From Humulus lupulus (Eukaryota; Streptophyta; Magnoliopsida; Rosales; Cannabaceae), in the NCBI RefSeq assembly GCF_963169125.1, contig NC_084795.1:94918911-94982910 (forward strand): a DNA stretch of 64,000 nt, given 5' to 3'. The notes under the pieces are model-generated. The model was not told the DNA's origin. It saw only the letters and a program-made list of their open reading frames with translations, and made no database searches. Below, in pieces: positions 56,135-64,000 of this stretch. Position 1 is the stretch's first letter; each line of letters starts with the position of its first letter. Made by a program: the position numbers and the translations under genes.

Positions 56135-58331
56135 CTCCTACCGTTTGCTGGCAAGGTTGAGGTACTTATTCCAGAAGCATGAGTGGGAGGTCCCCACTCC
56201 TGCAGATATTTTATATTTCTTTTGCCTCAAAGCCAGCCCGGACCAGTGGGGGCGAGGCGATGGGTTTTACTATTTAACCCGTTTTCCCAACACGGCGGCG
56301 GTCATCGAGCTGCCTAGCCATCCTAATGATTTCAAGGACCAGTTCTTCATGTCAACTGGGTTCCGGAACTGCGAGCACCACTACTTCAATCATCCTCGTA
56401 AGTGCTCCCGTCCTTAGCTCGCCTTTAAGCGTTATTTTAGCTCCTCCCATACTCTACTCTGGCTCGAACTAATCTTGCAGCCATCTTGGCGAGGACTGAA
56501 AAGTCTGTGACCCTCGGGGGTCAATATGACACGCTGGCGGGCTTGCCCCCCAACGAGAAGGATTATCGCGCGCTCATGACGGACGAGATGATGGTGTTTT
56601 GCAAGATGATTTTTCCAAATCAGACCTTGAACCTGAAGAGGCCCTGGGGGCCGCCTCCAGCTCGGGACACCAGACCTGTCATCGTGGAGGAGGTCGTGGG
56701 CGCAGAAGACGAGGAGGACGAGGAGGCCGAGGAGGCCGAAGTTTCACTGGTGAGGAGCAGGAAGAGGACCTTGGACGTCGTCCAGAGCATGGGCGAGGAG
56801 AGGATCCAATCCGGAGCAACCGCGGGTCCTTTTGGCCAAGGTAACTCTAACTTGCTTAAGAGTCTAGACAGGGCCGCTGCAGACCCTCGGCTGGCTAGGT
56901 TCAATCCTAGGCAGATCGTCCATCGTCACAGGAGCGATCTGGACTTGAACACACTTCTGCTCCATTGTGTCGACCGGCTCGTGCTGGATCACCAAGAGAG
57001 CCGGCCTAGGGGCACCGTAGTAGTAGATAATACCCTAGCTTTTAGGTCGATCCTATTCGAGGAGTATGGGACCAACCTACGCACTTGGCCTTCACTCCAG
57101 AGAGGTATTTATGCTCCGGGGCTTAGGCAGTATGTAGAAGAATCTAGCCCCGAGTCAGAACCGGACCCATAACTTGCGCCAGTTCGGGAAATAATCGTCT
57201 TAGGCTCTTCCAGTTCGGGGGGTAGGATTTCCTTTAGTTATCGTATACTTTTTTAGCTTTAACCTTTGTATGGTTTTTAACTTGTAATAACCATGTTATT
57301 TGTTTGACAGAAGAGATGTCTCAGCTCGAGGGGAGCTTGCGAGGCGCAGTCTTCGGGGGAAACCCTGCAGCCGGGCCAAGATTGAAGAGGCTCCGGGGGT
57401 CCAGGAGCACTGCTGGGACCTCCACCAAGTCCCCGGCAAAGGAGAATGAGAGAACCCCGCCAGCCCAGGACGTGGGAGCGATTCTTCTTGCTGCCGGGGC
57501 AGGCCAAATGCCTCCGCCCCCTCAGCGAACTCCAACTGTCACCCAGGACGCAGGGACAGAGCTCGGGACTCCGTCTACGGTGGCCCCCGAGGTACGCATC
57601 CCGGTCAACCCCCAGGACCTGGAGAAGATCCCAGAGGTCTTCCGGGGAACTGTGTACGAATCGGCGAACTACGCCGTTAACCATATCTACAAGTTCACCG
57701 AGAAGGAACTCCGGGCTATTGAGACAATGAGCCCGGTTGACGTTATGGACTCTTCAATGAGCATGACCCTAACGGTAAGCAGCCCTATTCTTTTAAAGCT
57801 TTTACCATTATACTCCGTCTTATTTTTCCTCTGAGCCAATTTATCTTCCATTCCTCACAGGGTGTCGTCGCCCTTCACCGGAGCATCATCAGGGCCAGAA
57901 CTCAGCTTGATGACATGAGGACCGAGCACCAGGCCACCCTTCAGGACGTTAAGGCGACTAAGGATGCCCTAACGACCTCGAAGGTCGATCTGGAGAAGAC
58001 CCACCTGAAGGTCTAGGAGCTCGAGACCTCCCTTGCCACCTCGTAGACAGACCTAGAGGCAGCGAAGACTGAGGTCCAGGCCACCCAGGCCGCCCTGGAA
58101 GCCGAACGGGCCACATCGGAGCAGTCCCTGCAGGACCTGTTCTATCACTGCTGGGCTTTCAACCCGGAGGCCGACTTCTCCTTCATGTCACCGAGCCATT
58201 GGGCGACCTTGGTGGTGAAGTTTCAAGCTCACCTTGATAAGGAGGCACCGCCTTTGGAAACTGGGGAGGCCTCTGGCGCGGCGGAGCAGGGTGAAACGGC
58301 GACCTCCAAAGGGCCGATTGACGGGGCCTAG
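55010..58331 (+). CDS. Spliced antisense gene of the Tat element (Transposase_28-like, coiled-coil)
   Basis: Predicted exons: 5' UTR about 55010-55193; 55699-56397 (ATG at 55699, after acceptor TTCGCTAG); 56481-57172 or slightly shorter; 57311-57774; 57861-58331. Introns begin GTAAGT/GTAAGC and end CAG or TAG, and frames match across 56397/56481 (HP-P-ILAR) and 57774/57861. Exon 2 carries the gypsy-type Transposase_28 domain (FAVWSGEHFKAGAFLPLDQY, YFCLKASPDQWGRGDGF-like region). Exon 3 has an acidic patch. Exons 4-5 are basic/Pro-rich, then a heptad-like coiled coil (LDDMRTEHQATLQDVKATKD). A frameshift at a poly-C run and stops at 58014 and 58044 break it; a stop at 57170 precedes an unclear exon 3-4 joint. 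Its role in the element is unknown. Confidence 0.65.
55699..56160 (+). CDS. First coding exon, N-terminal half, of the antisense Tat gene
   Basis: 153 codons open from the ATG after the first intron: basic, Ser-rich N-terminus, then SCSPLEESFAVWSGEHFKAG and YFADFLNFMGLAPFQL. It runs into the 33-base C run as polyproline and then out of frame. The true continuation (RLRYLFQKHEWEVPTPADIL) is in the frame of 56145-56417. Confidence 0.7.
56100..56132. repeat. 33-base poly-C run in the antisense gene
   Basis: Uninterrupted C run where the domain should read only a few prolines (FQLPP). It shifts the frame. It may be a replication-slippage expansion or a sequencing/assembly artefact. Confidence 0.85.
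56486..57172 (+). CDS. Middle exon of the antisense Tat gene
   Basis: Open frame of about 230 codons, entered from the acceptor at 56480. It contains LGGQYDTLAGLPPNEKDYRA, an acidic repeat (DEEDEEAEEAEV) and TLLLHCVDRLVLDHQ. The frame ends at TAA 57170-57172. The family normally continues, so a lost splice donor or a nonsense change is likely. Confidence 0.65.
   Translation: MARTEKSVTLGGQYDTLAGLPPNEKDYRALMTDEMMVFCKMIFPNQTLNLKRPWGPPPARDTRPVIVEEVVGAEDEEDEEAEEAEVSLVRSRKRTLDVVQSMGEERIQSGATAGPFGQGNSNLLKSLDRAAADPRLARFNPRQIVHRHRSDLDLNTLLLHCVDRLVLDHQESRPRGTVVVDNTLAFRSILFEEYGTNLRTWPSLQRGIYAPGLRQYVEESSPESEPDP
57304..57834 (+). CDS. Fourth exon region of the antisense Tat gene
   Basis: Entered from the acceptor TTTGACAG at 57310, reading EMSQLEGSLRGAVFGGNP, then a basic Pro/Ser/Thr-rich linker and VFRGTVYESANYAVNHIYKF. 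The donor at 57775 (GTAAGC) removes the last codons of the open frame; exon 5 follows at 57861 in phase. Confidence 0.65.
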   Translation: MTEEMSQLEGSLRGAVFGGNPAAGPRLKRLRGSRSTAGTSTKSPAKENERTPPAQDVGAILLAAGAGQMPPPPQRTPTVTQDAGTELGTPSTVAPEVRIPVNPQDLEKIPEVFRGTVYESANYAVNHIYKFTEKELRAIETMSPVDVMDSSMSMTLTVSSPILLKLLPLYSVLFFL

Positions 58332-58492
58332 GGCGCTTTTTCTTTCTGCTTTTGAGCATTTTTAAGTTCCCCTTTTTTTTGTATGTAACCTTTGCACGAG
58401 GTGTTTTCACCTCGAGACAATTTTCTTTACACCTTTAACTTATATTTTTTCATGCTTTTGGCTACAATATATAAATCTTTTTGATAAACTTA

Positions 58493-59150
58493 GTTCATGT
58501 CAACCGCTATTTTTATCTCGAGCTCTTTTGAAAAGAGCAGCGATAAATTGATTTACATCAACTTCTAAGTTTTATGACCTAATTAAAACCAGGAGCTTAT
58601 TTGGAAAACATAGTTCGTGTTAACTTTTACCCAAATCTCGACCAACGAAAAATGGATTTATATTAACTTCTAAGTTTTGTGACCCAGTTAAAACCAGAAA
58701 CTTATTTAGAAAACTTAGTTTGTGTTAACTTTTATCCTTGTCTCATGCTCTTTAAGGAGAACAAGGAGAAATAGATTTAAATCAACTTCTAAGTTTTATG
58801 ACCCAGTTAAAACCAGGAGCTTATTTTGAAAACTTAGTTCGTGTTAACTTTTACCCAAATCTCGACCAACGAAAAATGGATTTATATTAACTTCTAAGTT
58901 TTATGACCCAGTTAAAACCAGGAGCTTATTTAGAAAACTTAGTTCGTGTTAACTTTTACCCAAATCTCGACCAACGAAAAATGCATTTATATTAACTTCT
59001 AAGTTTTATGACCCGGTTAAAACCAGGATAGGACTTAGTTAGCGTTAACCCTTATCCATATCTCGAGCTCTTTAAGAAGAGCAACGATCCGTAGACAAGG
59101 ATCAACATCCAAGTCGTTAAGGAGACCTGGTTATATCCAGGTACCATATG
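58493..59150. repeat. Tandem repeats of 96-120 bp in the Tat element
   Basis: Six units start at 58493, 58613, 58718, 58837, 58942 and 59038, each opening GTT(C/T)(G/A)TGTTAACTTTTA or similar and closing with ACCAGGAGCTTATTT-like sequence. Lengths 120, 105, 119, 105, 96 and about 110 alternate between a long type (CTCGAGCTCTTT core) and a short type (AAATCTCGACCAACG core). They sit between the ends of integrase and the antisense gene. Confidence 0.88.
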
Positions 59151-59160
59151 CCCCCCAAGT
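59148..59160 (-). promoter_or_regulatory. Second polypurine-tract-like site
   Basis: Minus strand ACTTGGGGGGCAT, preceded on the + strand by GTACCAT. This nearly repeats the LTR/polypurine junction at 54705-54725 (GTACAT then CTGCCCCCCAAG). It lies just downstream of integrase. Confidence 0.4.
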
Positions 59161-59270
59161 AACTGGGAAAGGGTCTTTCGTGGTTACTTTAAGATTACAA
59201 TTGCAAATATGCGTAAAAAGCTTATTTTTATTAATACATGGAAAGTGGCTCTCCAGGCCTTACAAGTAGA

Positions 59271-60584
59271 TCATTGATAATATCTCTTTAAGTGGACGGC
59301 GTTCCAAGTCCGTGGGACGGTCCCTCCATCAAGTCAAGATAACTTATAAGTTCCCTCCTTGATGACTTCGATGACCTGGTAGGGTCCTTCCCAGTTCGGT
59401 CCCAAGACTCCATCTTTGGGATCTTTTCCGGCCAAGAAAACTCTTCTTAGGACCAAGTCGCCAACGCTAAAGGCGCGTTTTCTGACCTTGGTGTTAAAGT
59501 AGCGAGTGATCTTCTGCTGATAATGGGCGAGCTGGAGTTGCGAATCCTCTCGCCTTTCATCAACTAGGTCTAGGGAATGGCATAGGAGCTCATGGTTCCG
59601 ACCTTGGTCGTAGGACTGGACTCTATGAGACAGAACTTTAACTTCCACGGGGAGGACTACTTCATTCCCGAAGGTTAGGGAGAAAGGAGTATGACCCGTA
59701 GGAGTCCGATGCGAGGTCCGGTATGCCCATAGGATCTGGGGGAGCTGTTCCGGCCAGACTCCCTTTTCTTCATCTAATCTTTTCTTGAGGCTCGCCTTTA
59801 GAGTCTTGTTGACAGCCTCGACCTGGCCGTTCGCCTGAGGATAGGCCACGGAAGAGAAGCTTTTCACAATTCCATGTCTGTCACAGAACTCAGTGAACAG
59901 GTCGCTGTCGAACTGAGTGCCGTTATCGGAGACGATCTTCTTGGGCAGGCCGAAGCGGTAGATGATGCTTTTAATCACGAAGTCAAGCACCTTTTTAGAC
60001 GTGATTGTTGCGAATGGCTCTGCCTCGGCCCACTTAGTGAAGTAGTCGATGGTGACCACGGCGTAACGGACCCCGCCCTTTCCAGTGGGCAGGGCGCCCA
60101 CTAAGTCTATTCCCCAAACGGAAAATGGCCAAGGGGCCGAGATCATTTTTAGCTCGACCGGAGGAGCTCGGGCAACTGCAGCGAATCGCTGGCACTTGTC
60201 GCACTTTTTCACATATGAGATCGAGTCTTTGGACAGAGTCGGCCAATAATAACCTTGCTTGAGAACCTTTAAGGCCAAGCTTTGCCCCCCAGTGTGGTCT
60301 CCGCAGAATCCTTCGTGAATTTCCTGCAGGATGGTCTTCGCTTCACTTGGAAGAACGCACCGGAGGAGCGGTAAAGAGTGCCCACGTCGGTACAACACTC
60401 CATCGAGTGTCGTATATCTCGGAGCTTGATATAGGACTCGCCGCGCGTCGTTACGTCCCTCGGGCAACTTACCCTCGACGAGATATTCAAGAATGGGGGT
60501 TATCCAGGTCGGCCTGGCGTCGATCATCTCGACCTCTACCCGATATCCTTCTATACTTGGTTTTTCTAAGAATTCTATTGGCAC
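59271..60584 (-). CDS. Tat integrase
   Basis: The frame opens at an internal Met and is open for 416 codons to a premature TGA at 59334-59336; LDGGTVPRTWNAVHLKRYYQ then follows to the natural stop at 59271. Zinc domain: H...H in EIHEGFCGDHTGG with KKCDKCQRF. Catalytic D (WGIDLVGAL), D (IVSDNGTQFDS) and E (NGQVEAVNKTLK). C-terminal GPNWEGPYQVIEV motif. It inserts element DNA. Confidence 0.9.
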
Positions 60585-60653
60585 CAGCCCCAGTGTCTCT
60601 GTCTCTCCCGAGGTGGCGAGCTTGGCAAGAGCATCTGCATTGGTGTTCTGTTC

Positions 60654-62612
60654 TCAAGGTATCTGTTCGATCGATCCTCGCCCAAACGCGGACAGCTCAG
60701 CTTTTACCTTTGCCAGATAGGCGGCCATCTTGGGTCCCCGTGCTTGATATTTGCCCAGAACCTGATTAACCACGAGCTGGGAGTCACTGAAGCACTGGAC
60801 GGAGCTCACCTTTAATTCCCTGGCTATCCTTAGGTCGGCCAGCAAAGCTTCGTATTCTGCCTCGTTGTTGGAGGCCTTGAACCCGAACTTTAGCGCCGAG
60901 TGGAACCTATGTCCCTCGGGGGATATCAGAATGATTCCGGCCCCGGAGCCGTTTTCGTTGGATGAACCATCTACAAAGATCTTCCATAATGATTGGGGCG
61001 AGGTGAGTTGAGATGAGTCCTCTGCTGGATTCTCCTGGAATCCCGTGCATTCTGCCACAAAGTCGGCCAAGGCCTGGCTCTTTATTGCAGTTCGTGGAGT
61101 ATATAAAATCACGAACTGACTGAGTTCGATCGCCCACTTTAATAAACGTCCCGATGCTTCAGGCTTTTGCAAAACCTGCCTTAGAGGTTGATTGGTCATG
61201 ACGTGTACCGAGTGAGATTGGAAGTATGGCCTAAGCTTTCGCGAGGCCGTAATTAGGCAGAACGCCAGTTTTTCCATCAGCGGGTATCGTGATTCTGCCC
61301 CGAGGAGTCTCTTGCTGATGTAATAGAACGACTTCTGAGCTTGGTCCTCTTCTCGTACCAGTACGGCGCTAGCTGCATCCTGAGTGACAGCTAGGTAGAG
61401 AAAAAAAGGCTCGCCGGCCTTGGGCTTGGATAGCACAGGCGGTTCAGCCAGATGCACCTTCAGGTCGAGGAATGCGCTTTCGCATTCTACTGTCCAGTCG
61501 AACTTCTTGTTTCCCCGAAGCAGGTTGTAGAAGGGCAAACACTTATCAGTTGACTTAGAAATAAACCGGTTCAGTGCGGCCACTCTCCCTGTCAAGCCTT
61601 GGACATCTTTCCGCGACCTAGGCGAAGGAAGCTCGAGCAATGACCTGATCTTGTCGGGGTTTGCTTCGATTCCTCGGGTATTAACTATGAACCCCAGGAA
61701 TTTTCCGGATGCGACACCAAAAGTGCATTTATGGGGATTGAGCCTCATGCCATATTCTCGTAGTATTTTAAAACATTCTCCCAGGTCGTAAACATGGTTG
61801 TCGGCAGTCTTTGACTTGACGAGCATGTCATCAACATACACTTCCATGTTCTTTCCAATCTGGCCCGCGAACATTCTGTGTACTAGCCTTTGGTAGGTAG
61901 CTCCGGCGTTCTTCAGACCGAACGGCATGACCTTGTAGCAATAGACATTAGTCGGGGTCATGAAGCTGGTGTGTTCCTGGTCCGATGGATTCATCGTGAT
62001 CTGATTGTAGCCTGAGTACGCGTCCATAAAGGACATGAGCTCGTGCCCCGCCATGGCATCCACCAGCTGATCGATCCTTGGCAATGGAAAACAATCCTTG
62101 GGGCAGGCCTTATTCAGGTCGGAGAAGTCAATGCAGGTCCGCCATTTCCCGTTGGGCTTTGGAACTAGCACGGGATTGGCGACCCAAATTGGAAATTTGG
62201 CTTCACGGATAAAGCCACATTTTTTGAGTCGGGTCACTTCTTCTTCTAGGGCTTCAGCTCGGGTTGTTCCTAAACGTCTTTGCTTCTGAGACTTGGCAGG
62301 AACGCTTTTATCCAGGTGAAGCGTGTGCATGATGACACTCGGGCTAATGCCTACCATGTCCTCGTGCGACCATGCGAATACATCTAAATTAACCCGCAGA
62401 AACGTAATCAGCTCTGTCTTCCTCTTGCTACAGAGGTTTTTCCCGAGCTTGACCATCCGTGATGGATTTTGTGGATCAAGGTTCACCTCCTCGAGCTCCT
62501 CAATAGCTTGGAGCTCGGACCTGTCTTCGCCTATCCGGGGGTCAATGTCCTCACTAAAGGCGAAACTTTCCCCTTTGGCGTTTTGAGGTTTTTCAATCTC
62601 AGGAGTCGCCAA
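60654..62612 (-). CDS. Tat reverse transcriptase with two RNase H domains
   Basis: 652 codons. RT (residues about 110-330): VPKPNGKWRTCIDFSDLNKA, FMDAYSGYNQI, VMPFGLKNAGATYQR, catalytic YVDD in MEVYVDDMLVKS. RNase H of Ty3 type (FLYLAVTQDAASAVL, ISKRLLGAESRY; the first catalytic Asp region reads LYLAVT where D is usual). Then a second, archaeal-type RNase H (WKIFVDGSSNENGSGAGI, NNEAEYEALLADL, CFSDSQLVVNQVLG), diagnostic of Tat. A TGA at the end (IP*EQN, CGA to TGA) cuts it from integrase. Confidence 0.92.
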   Translation of the reverse strand: MATPEIEKPQNAKGESFAFSEDIDPRIGEDRSELQAIEELEEVNLDPQNPSRMVKLGKNLCSKRKTELITFLRVNLDVFAWSHEDMVGISPSVIMHTLHLDKSVPAKSQKQRRLGTTRAEALEEEVTRLKKCGFIREAKFPIWVANPVLVPKPNGKWRTCIDFSDLNKACPKDCFPLPRIDQLVDAMAGHELMSFMDAYSGYNQITMNPSDQEHTSFMTPTNVYCYKVMPFGLKNAGATYQRLVHRMFAGQIGKNMEVYVDDMLVKSKTADNHVYDLGECFKILREYGMRLNPHKCTFGVASGKFLGFIVNTRGIEANPDKIRSLLELPSPRSRKDVQGLTGRVAALNRFISKSTDKCLPFYNLLRGNKKFDWTVECESAFLDLKVHLAEPPVLSKPKAGEPFFLYLAVTQDAASAVLVREEDQAQKSFYYISKRLLGAESRYPLMEKLAFCLITASRKLRPYFQSHSVHVMTNQPLRQVLQKPEASGRLLKWAIELSQFVILYTPRTAIKSQALADFVAECTGFQENPAEDSSQLTSPQSLWKIFVDGSSNENGSGAGIILISPEGHRFHSALKFGFKASNNEAEYEALLADLRIARELKVSSVQCFSDSQLVVNQVLGKYQARGPKMAAYLAKVKAELSAFGRGSIEQIP

Positions 62613-62615
62613 GGG

Positions 62616-63311
62616 TTACTGGGATTCCTCCTTACTCAGAATGGCCATAGCCAGCTGCCCAGTTTTAGATTTTCCCTTCATGGAAATGCTGTAGCATTCC
62701 CTGGCAGCGAGCTGATCGCCCTTGATGGTGCAGATTCCTGTTGAAGTAGGGAATTTCATGGTGAGGTGTCTAATGGAAGTGACAGCCTCGAAAGCTATGA
62801 GCATAGGTCGGCCCAAAATGGCGTTGTAGGCAGCGGAGCAGTCAATGACCACAAACTCAAGTAGTTTAGAGACTGTTCGAGACTCTTCTCCTAGGGTGAT
62901 CACTAGCTCGATCGTCCCTATCGCTGTCGATCCTTCTCCCGAAAAACCATACAGCATCATGGAGGTTGCCTTTAGATCGGCGACAGCCAGACCCATCTTC
63001 TCTAAGGTGGATCGGAATAAAAGGTTCACCGAACTCCCGTTGTCTATCAGCACCCTCCTTACTTTCTGGTTAGCGAGCTGGACTGCTACAACCAAGGGAT
63101 CATTGTGAGGGAACTGGACATGGCCTGCGTCTTCCTTCGTAAAAGTGATCGGTTGTTTCTCTAATCGTTGCTGTTTTGACTGACGCTGCTCCGGGACAAA
63201 CTCCACTCCGTTGTGGGCTTTTAGTTCATTCACGTATCTCTTCTGGGCGCCTCTGCTCGTGCCAGCCATATGCGGACCTCCAGAGATGGTGGATATCTCT
63301 CCTCCGACCAC
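62616..63311 (-). CDS. Tat aspartic protease region
   Basis: 231 codons, in frame with RT and separated from it by TAA at 62613-62615. Protease motifs RRVLIDNGSSVNLLF (DNGS where D-S/T-G is usual, but normal variation for Tat) and AAYNAILGRPML. Upstream linker with VQFPHNDPLVVAVQLAN. Matures the gag-pol polyprotein. Confidence 0.87.
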   Translation of the reverse strand: MVGGEISTISGGPHMAGTSRGAQKRYVNELKAHNGVEFVPEQRQSKQQRLEKQPITFTKEDAGHVQFPHNDPLVVAVQLANQKVRRVLIDNGSSVNLLFRSTLEKMGLAVADLKATSMMLYGFSGEGSTAIGTIELVITLGEESRTVSKLLEFVVIDCSAAYNAILGRPMLIAFEAVTSIRHLTMKFPTSTGICTIKGDQLAARECYSISMKGKSKTGQLAMAILSKEESQ

Positions 63312-63422
63312 GGGAGGAGGGACGTCCTAATCTATCCGAGTCCCGGGTTGACTGGTCGGGGCTTTCGGAGCAGGTCGACTTGCCGGAACCTTGTTCCGTG
63401 AGTATTGAGCCAAGGGGCCGGC

Positions 63423-64000
63423 TCAGATGAGAGTCTCTATTTCATCTTTGAGATGCCTGCAATCGTCGGTATTGTGTCCGACGTTGTTATGAAAACGGCA
63501 GAATTTGGAAGTATCTCTCTTTCCCTTGTGGTGTTTCAATGGTTCCGACCTCTTCCAGGGGACCCGAGTAGAGTTGGCCAGGAAAATACTTTCCCTTGAC
63601 TGAGTGAGTTTGGTATATGTCGTGAACACGGGCTTGAACTTGTCTATAGACTTATTCTTCTTTTGGCCGTGCTGATTGTTTTCGCCATTCCCCTTTCTTT
63701 TGCCTCCACTGGGCTGGTTGTTCTGTGTGACGTCTGGGGTCGCTACCACGACCTCCGTCCCCACTCCAGCGGGTTGCTCGGGAACCTGGCTGGTTCCCAC
63801 GGCTGGTTCCCCACTCCATTCTTGGGCCCTATTAAGGAATTCGTTGACCAAACTGACTCCCTTCTTTTGTATATCCTTCCAGAGATCTCCTCCAACAAGG
63901 ATTCCGGTTCTCATAGCCATGAGCTTGGAGCTTTCATCCGCGTCCCTAGCTCAGGCAGTGAAGTTCACGAATTTGCTCAGGTAGGCCTTCAGCGTCTCAC
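63423..64000 (-). CDS. Tat gag C-terminal part
   Basis: 165 codons open (63423-63920), continuing upstream in frame to the window edge past a TGA in FTA*ARDADESSK (CGA to TGA). Capsid end followed by a basic linker (SGGKRKGNGENN, HGQKKNKS) and a CX2HX4HX4C-type knuckle (FCRFHNNVGHNTDDC). Stops at 63420-63422 and near 63328-63330 lie between it and protease. N-terminal half is outside the window. Confidence 0.85.

Larger units (their letters stand above)
53950..64000 (-). mobile_element. Tat-lineage Ty3/gypsy retrotransposon, 3' half
   Basis: Runs off the right edge of the window. Minus-strand order: gag, protease, RT, RNase H, second RNase H, integrase, tandem repeats, an opposite-strand gene, polypurine tract, 3' LTR. 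The second (archaeal-type) RNase H and the extra antisense ORF downstream of pol are hallmarks of the Tat lineage (Retand/Grande-like). All gag-pol pieces share one frame (63920, 63311, 62612 and 60584 differ by multiples of three), broken by nonsense codons only. Confidence 0.9.

Noticed and set aside
62098..63984. Several + strand ORFs over the Tat gag-pol
   Set aside because: They are antisense shadows of the conserved gag-pol frame and contain no domain of their own.

Overview
The window is nuclear DNA of a flowering plant, almost certainly a eudicot. It is AT-rich, genes are sparse, and plant-type LTR retrotransposons (Tekay/Del-like chromoviruses, a Tat-lineage element, Ty1/copia) and CACTA transposons fill most of it. 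I cannot name the species from the sequence. A Rosales relative is only a guess, from the GGGCCGCGGC-rich LTRs.

1-16 kb is a gene-poor arm. It holds an exon-intron fragment of an ABCB transporter (745-1050, -), a complete 1.37-kb non-autonomous CACTA element (1459-2829) and an RRM exon fragment of an RBP45/47-type protein (3181-3432, -). The one convincing host gene is an intron-less BIG GRAIN 1-like gene (5379-6575, -). There is also a possible 49-aa secreted peptide (8709-8858, -), a hAT-like MITE (10013-10392) and a cluster of large inverted repeats (9.9-10.9 kb).

16-53.9 kb is a nest of mobile elements. A copia LTR remnant (16063-17384) is followed by a sequence that looks like an old gypsy LTR (from 17423). 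A CACTA transposon sits in it (19550-47882, TSD TAT). Inside that is a Tekay-like element (20261-41463, TSD CTAGC), inside that a second Tekay-like element (23311-35340, TSD CCTGC), and inside that a solo LTR (28648-31288). Three of the insertions are proven by matching target-site duplications. Without its insertions the CACTA element is about 7.1 kb. It carries a decayed TNP2 transposase, a TNP1-like exon and a spliced Ulp1-type cysteine protease. To its right lie a CACTA end (48277-48445) and a 5'-truncated copia element with one LTR (48446-53248).

53.95-64 kb is the 3' half of a Tat-lineage Ty3/gypsy element on the minus strand: gag, protease, RT, dual RNase H and integrase in one reading frame broken only by stop codons. 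Between integrase and the 3' LTR it carries a spliced gene on the opposite strand (55.0-58.3 kb), with its own TATA box, a Transposase_28-like domain and a coiled-coil tail, plus a block of about 110-bp tandem repeats. The 5' half lies beyond the window.

I found no clearly new biological system. The best candidates for a second look are the Tekay element with intact gag but ruined pol, the antisense spliced gene module of the Tat element (flanked by two near-identical polypurine-tract-like sites), the Ulp1 gene in the CACTA element, and the small secreted-peptide ORF.
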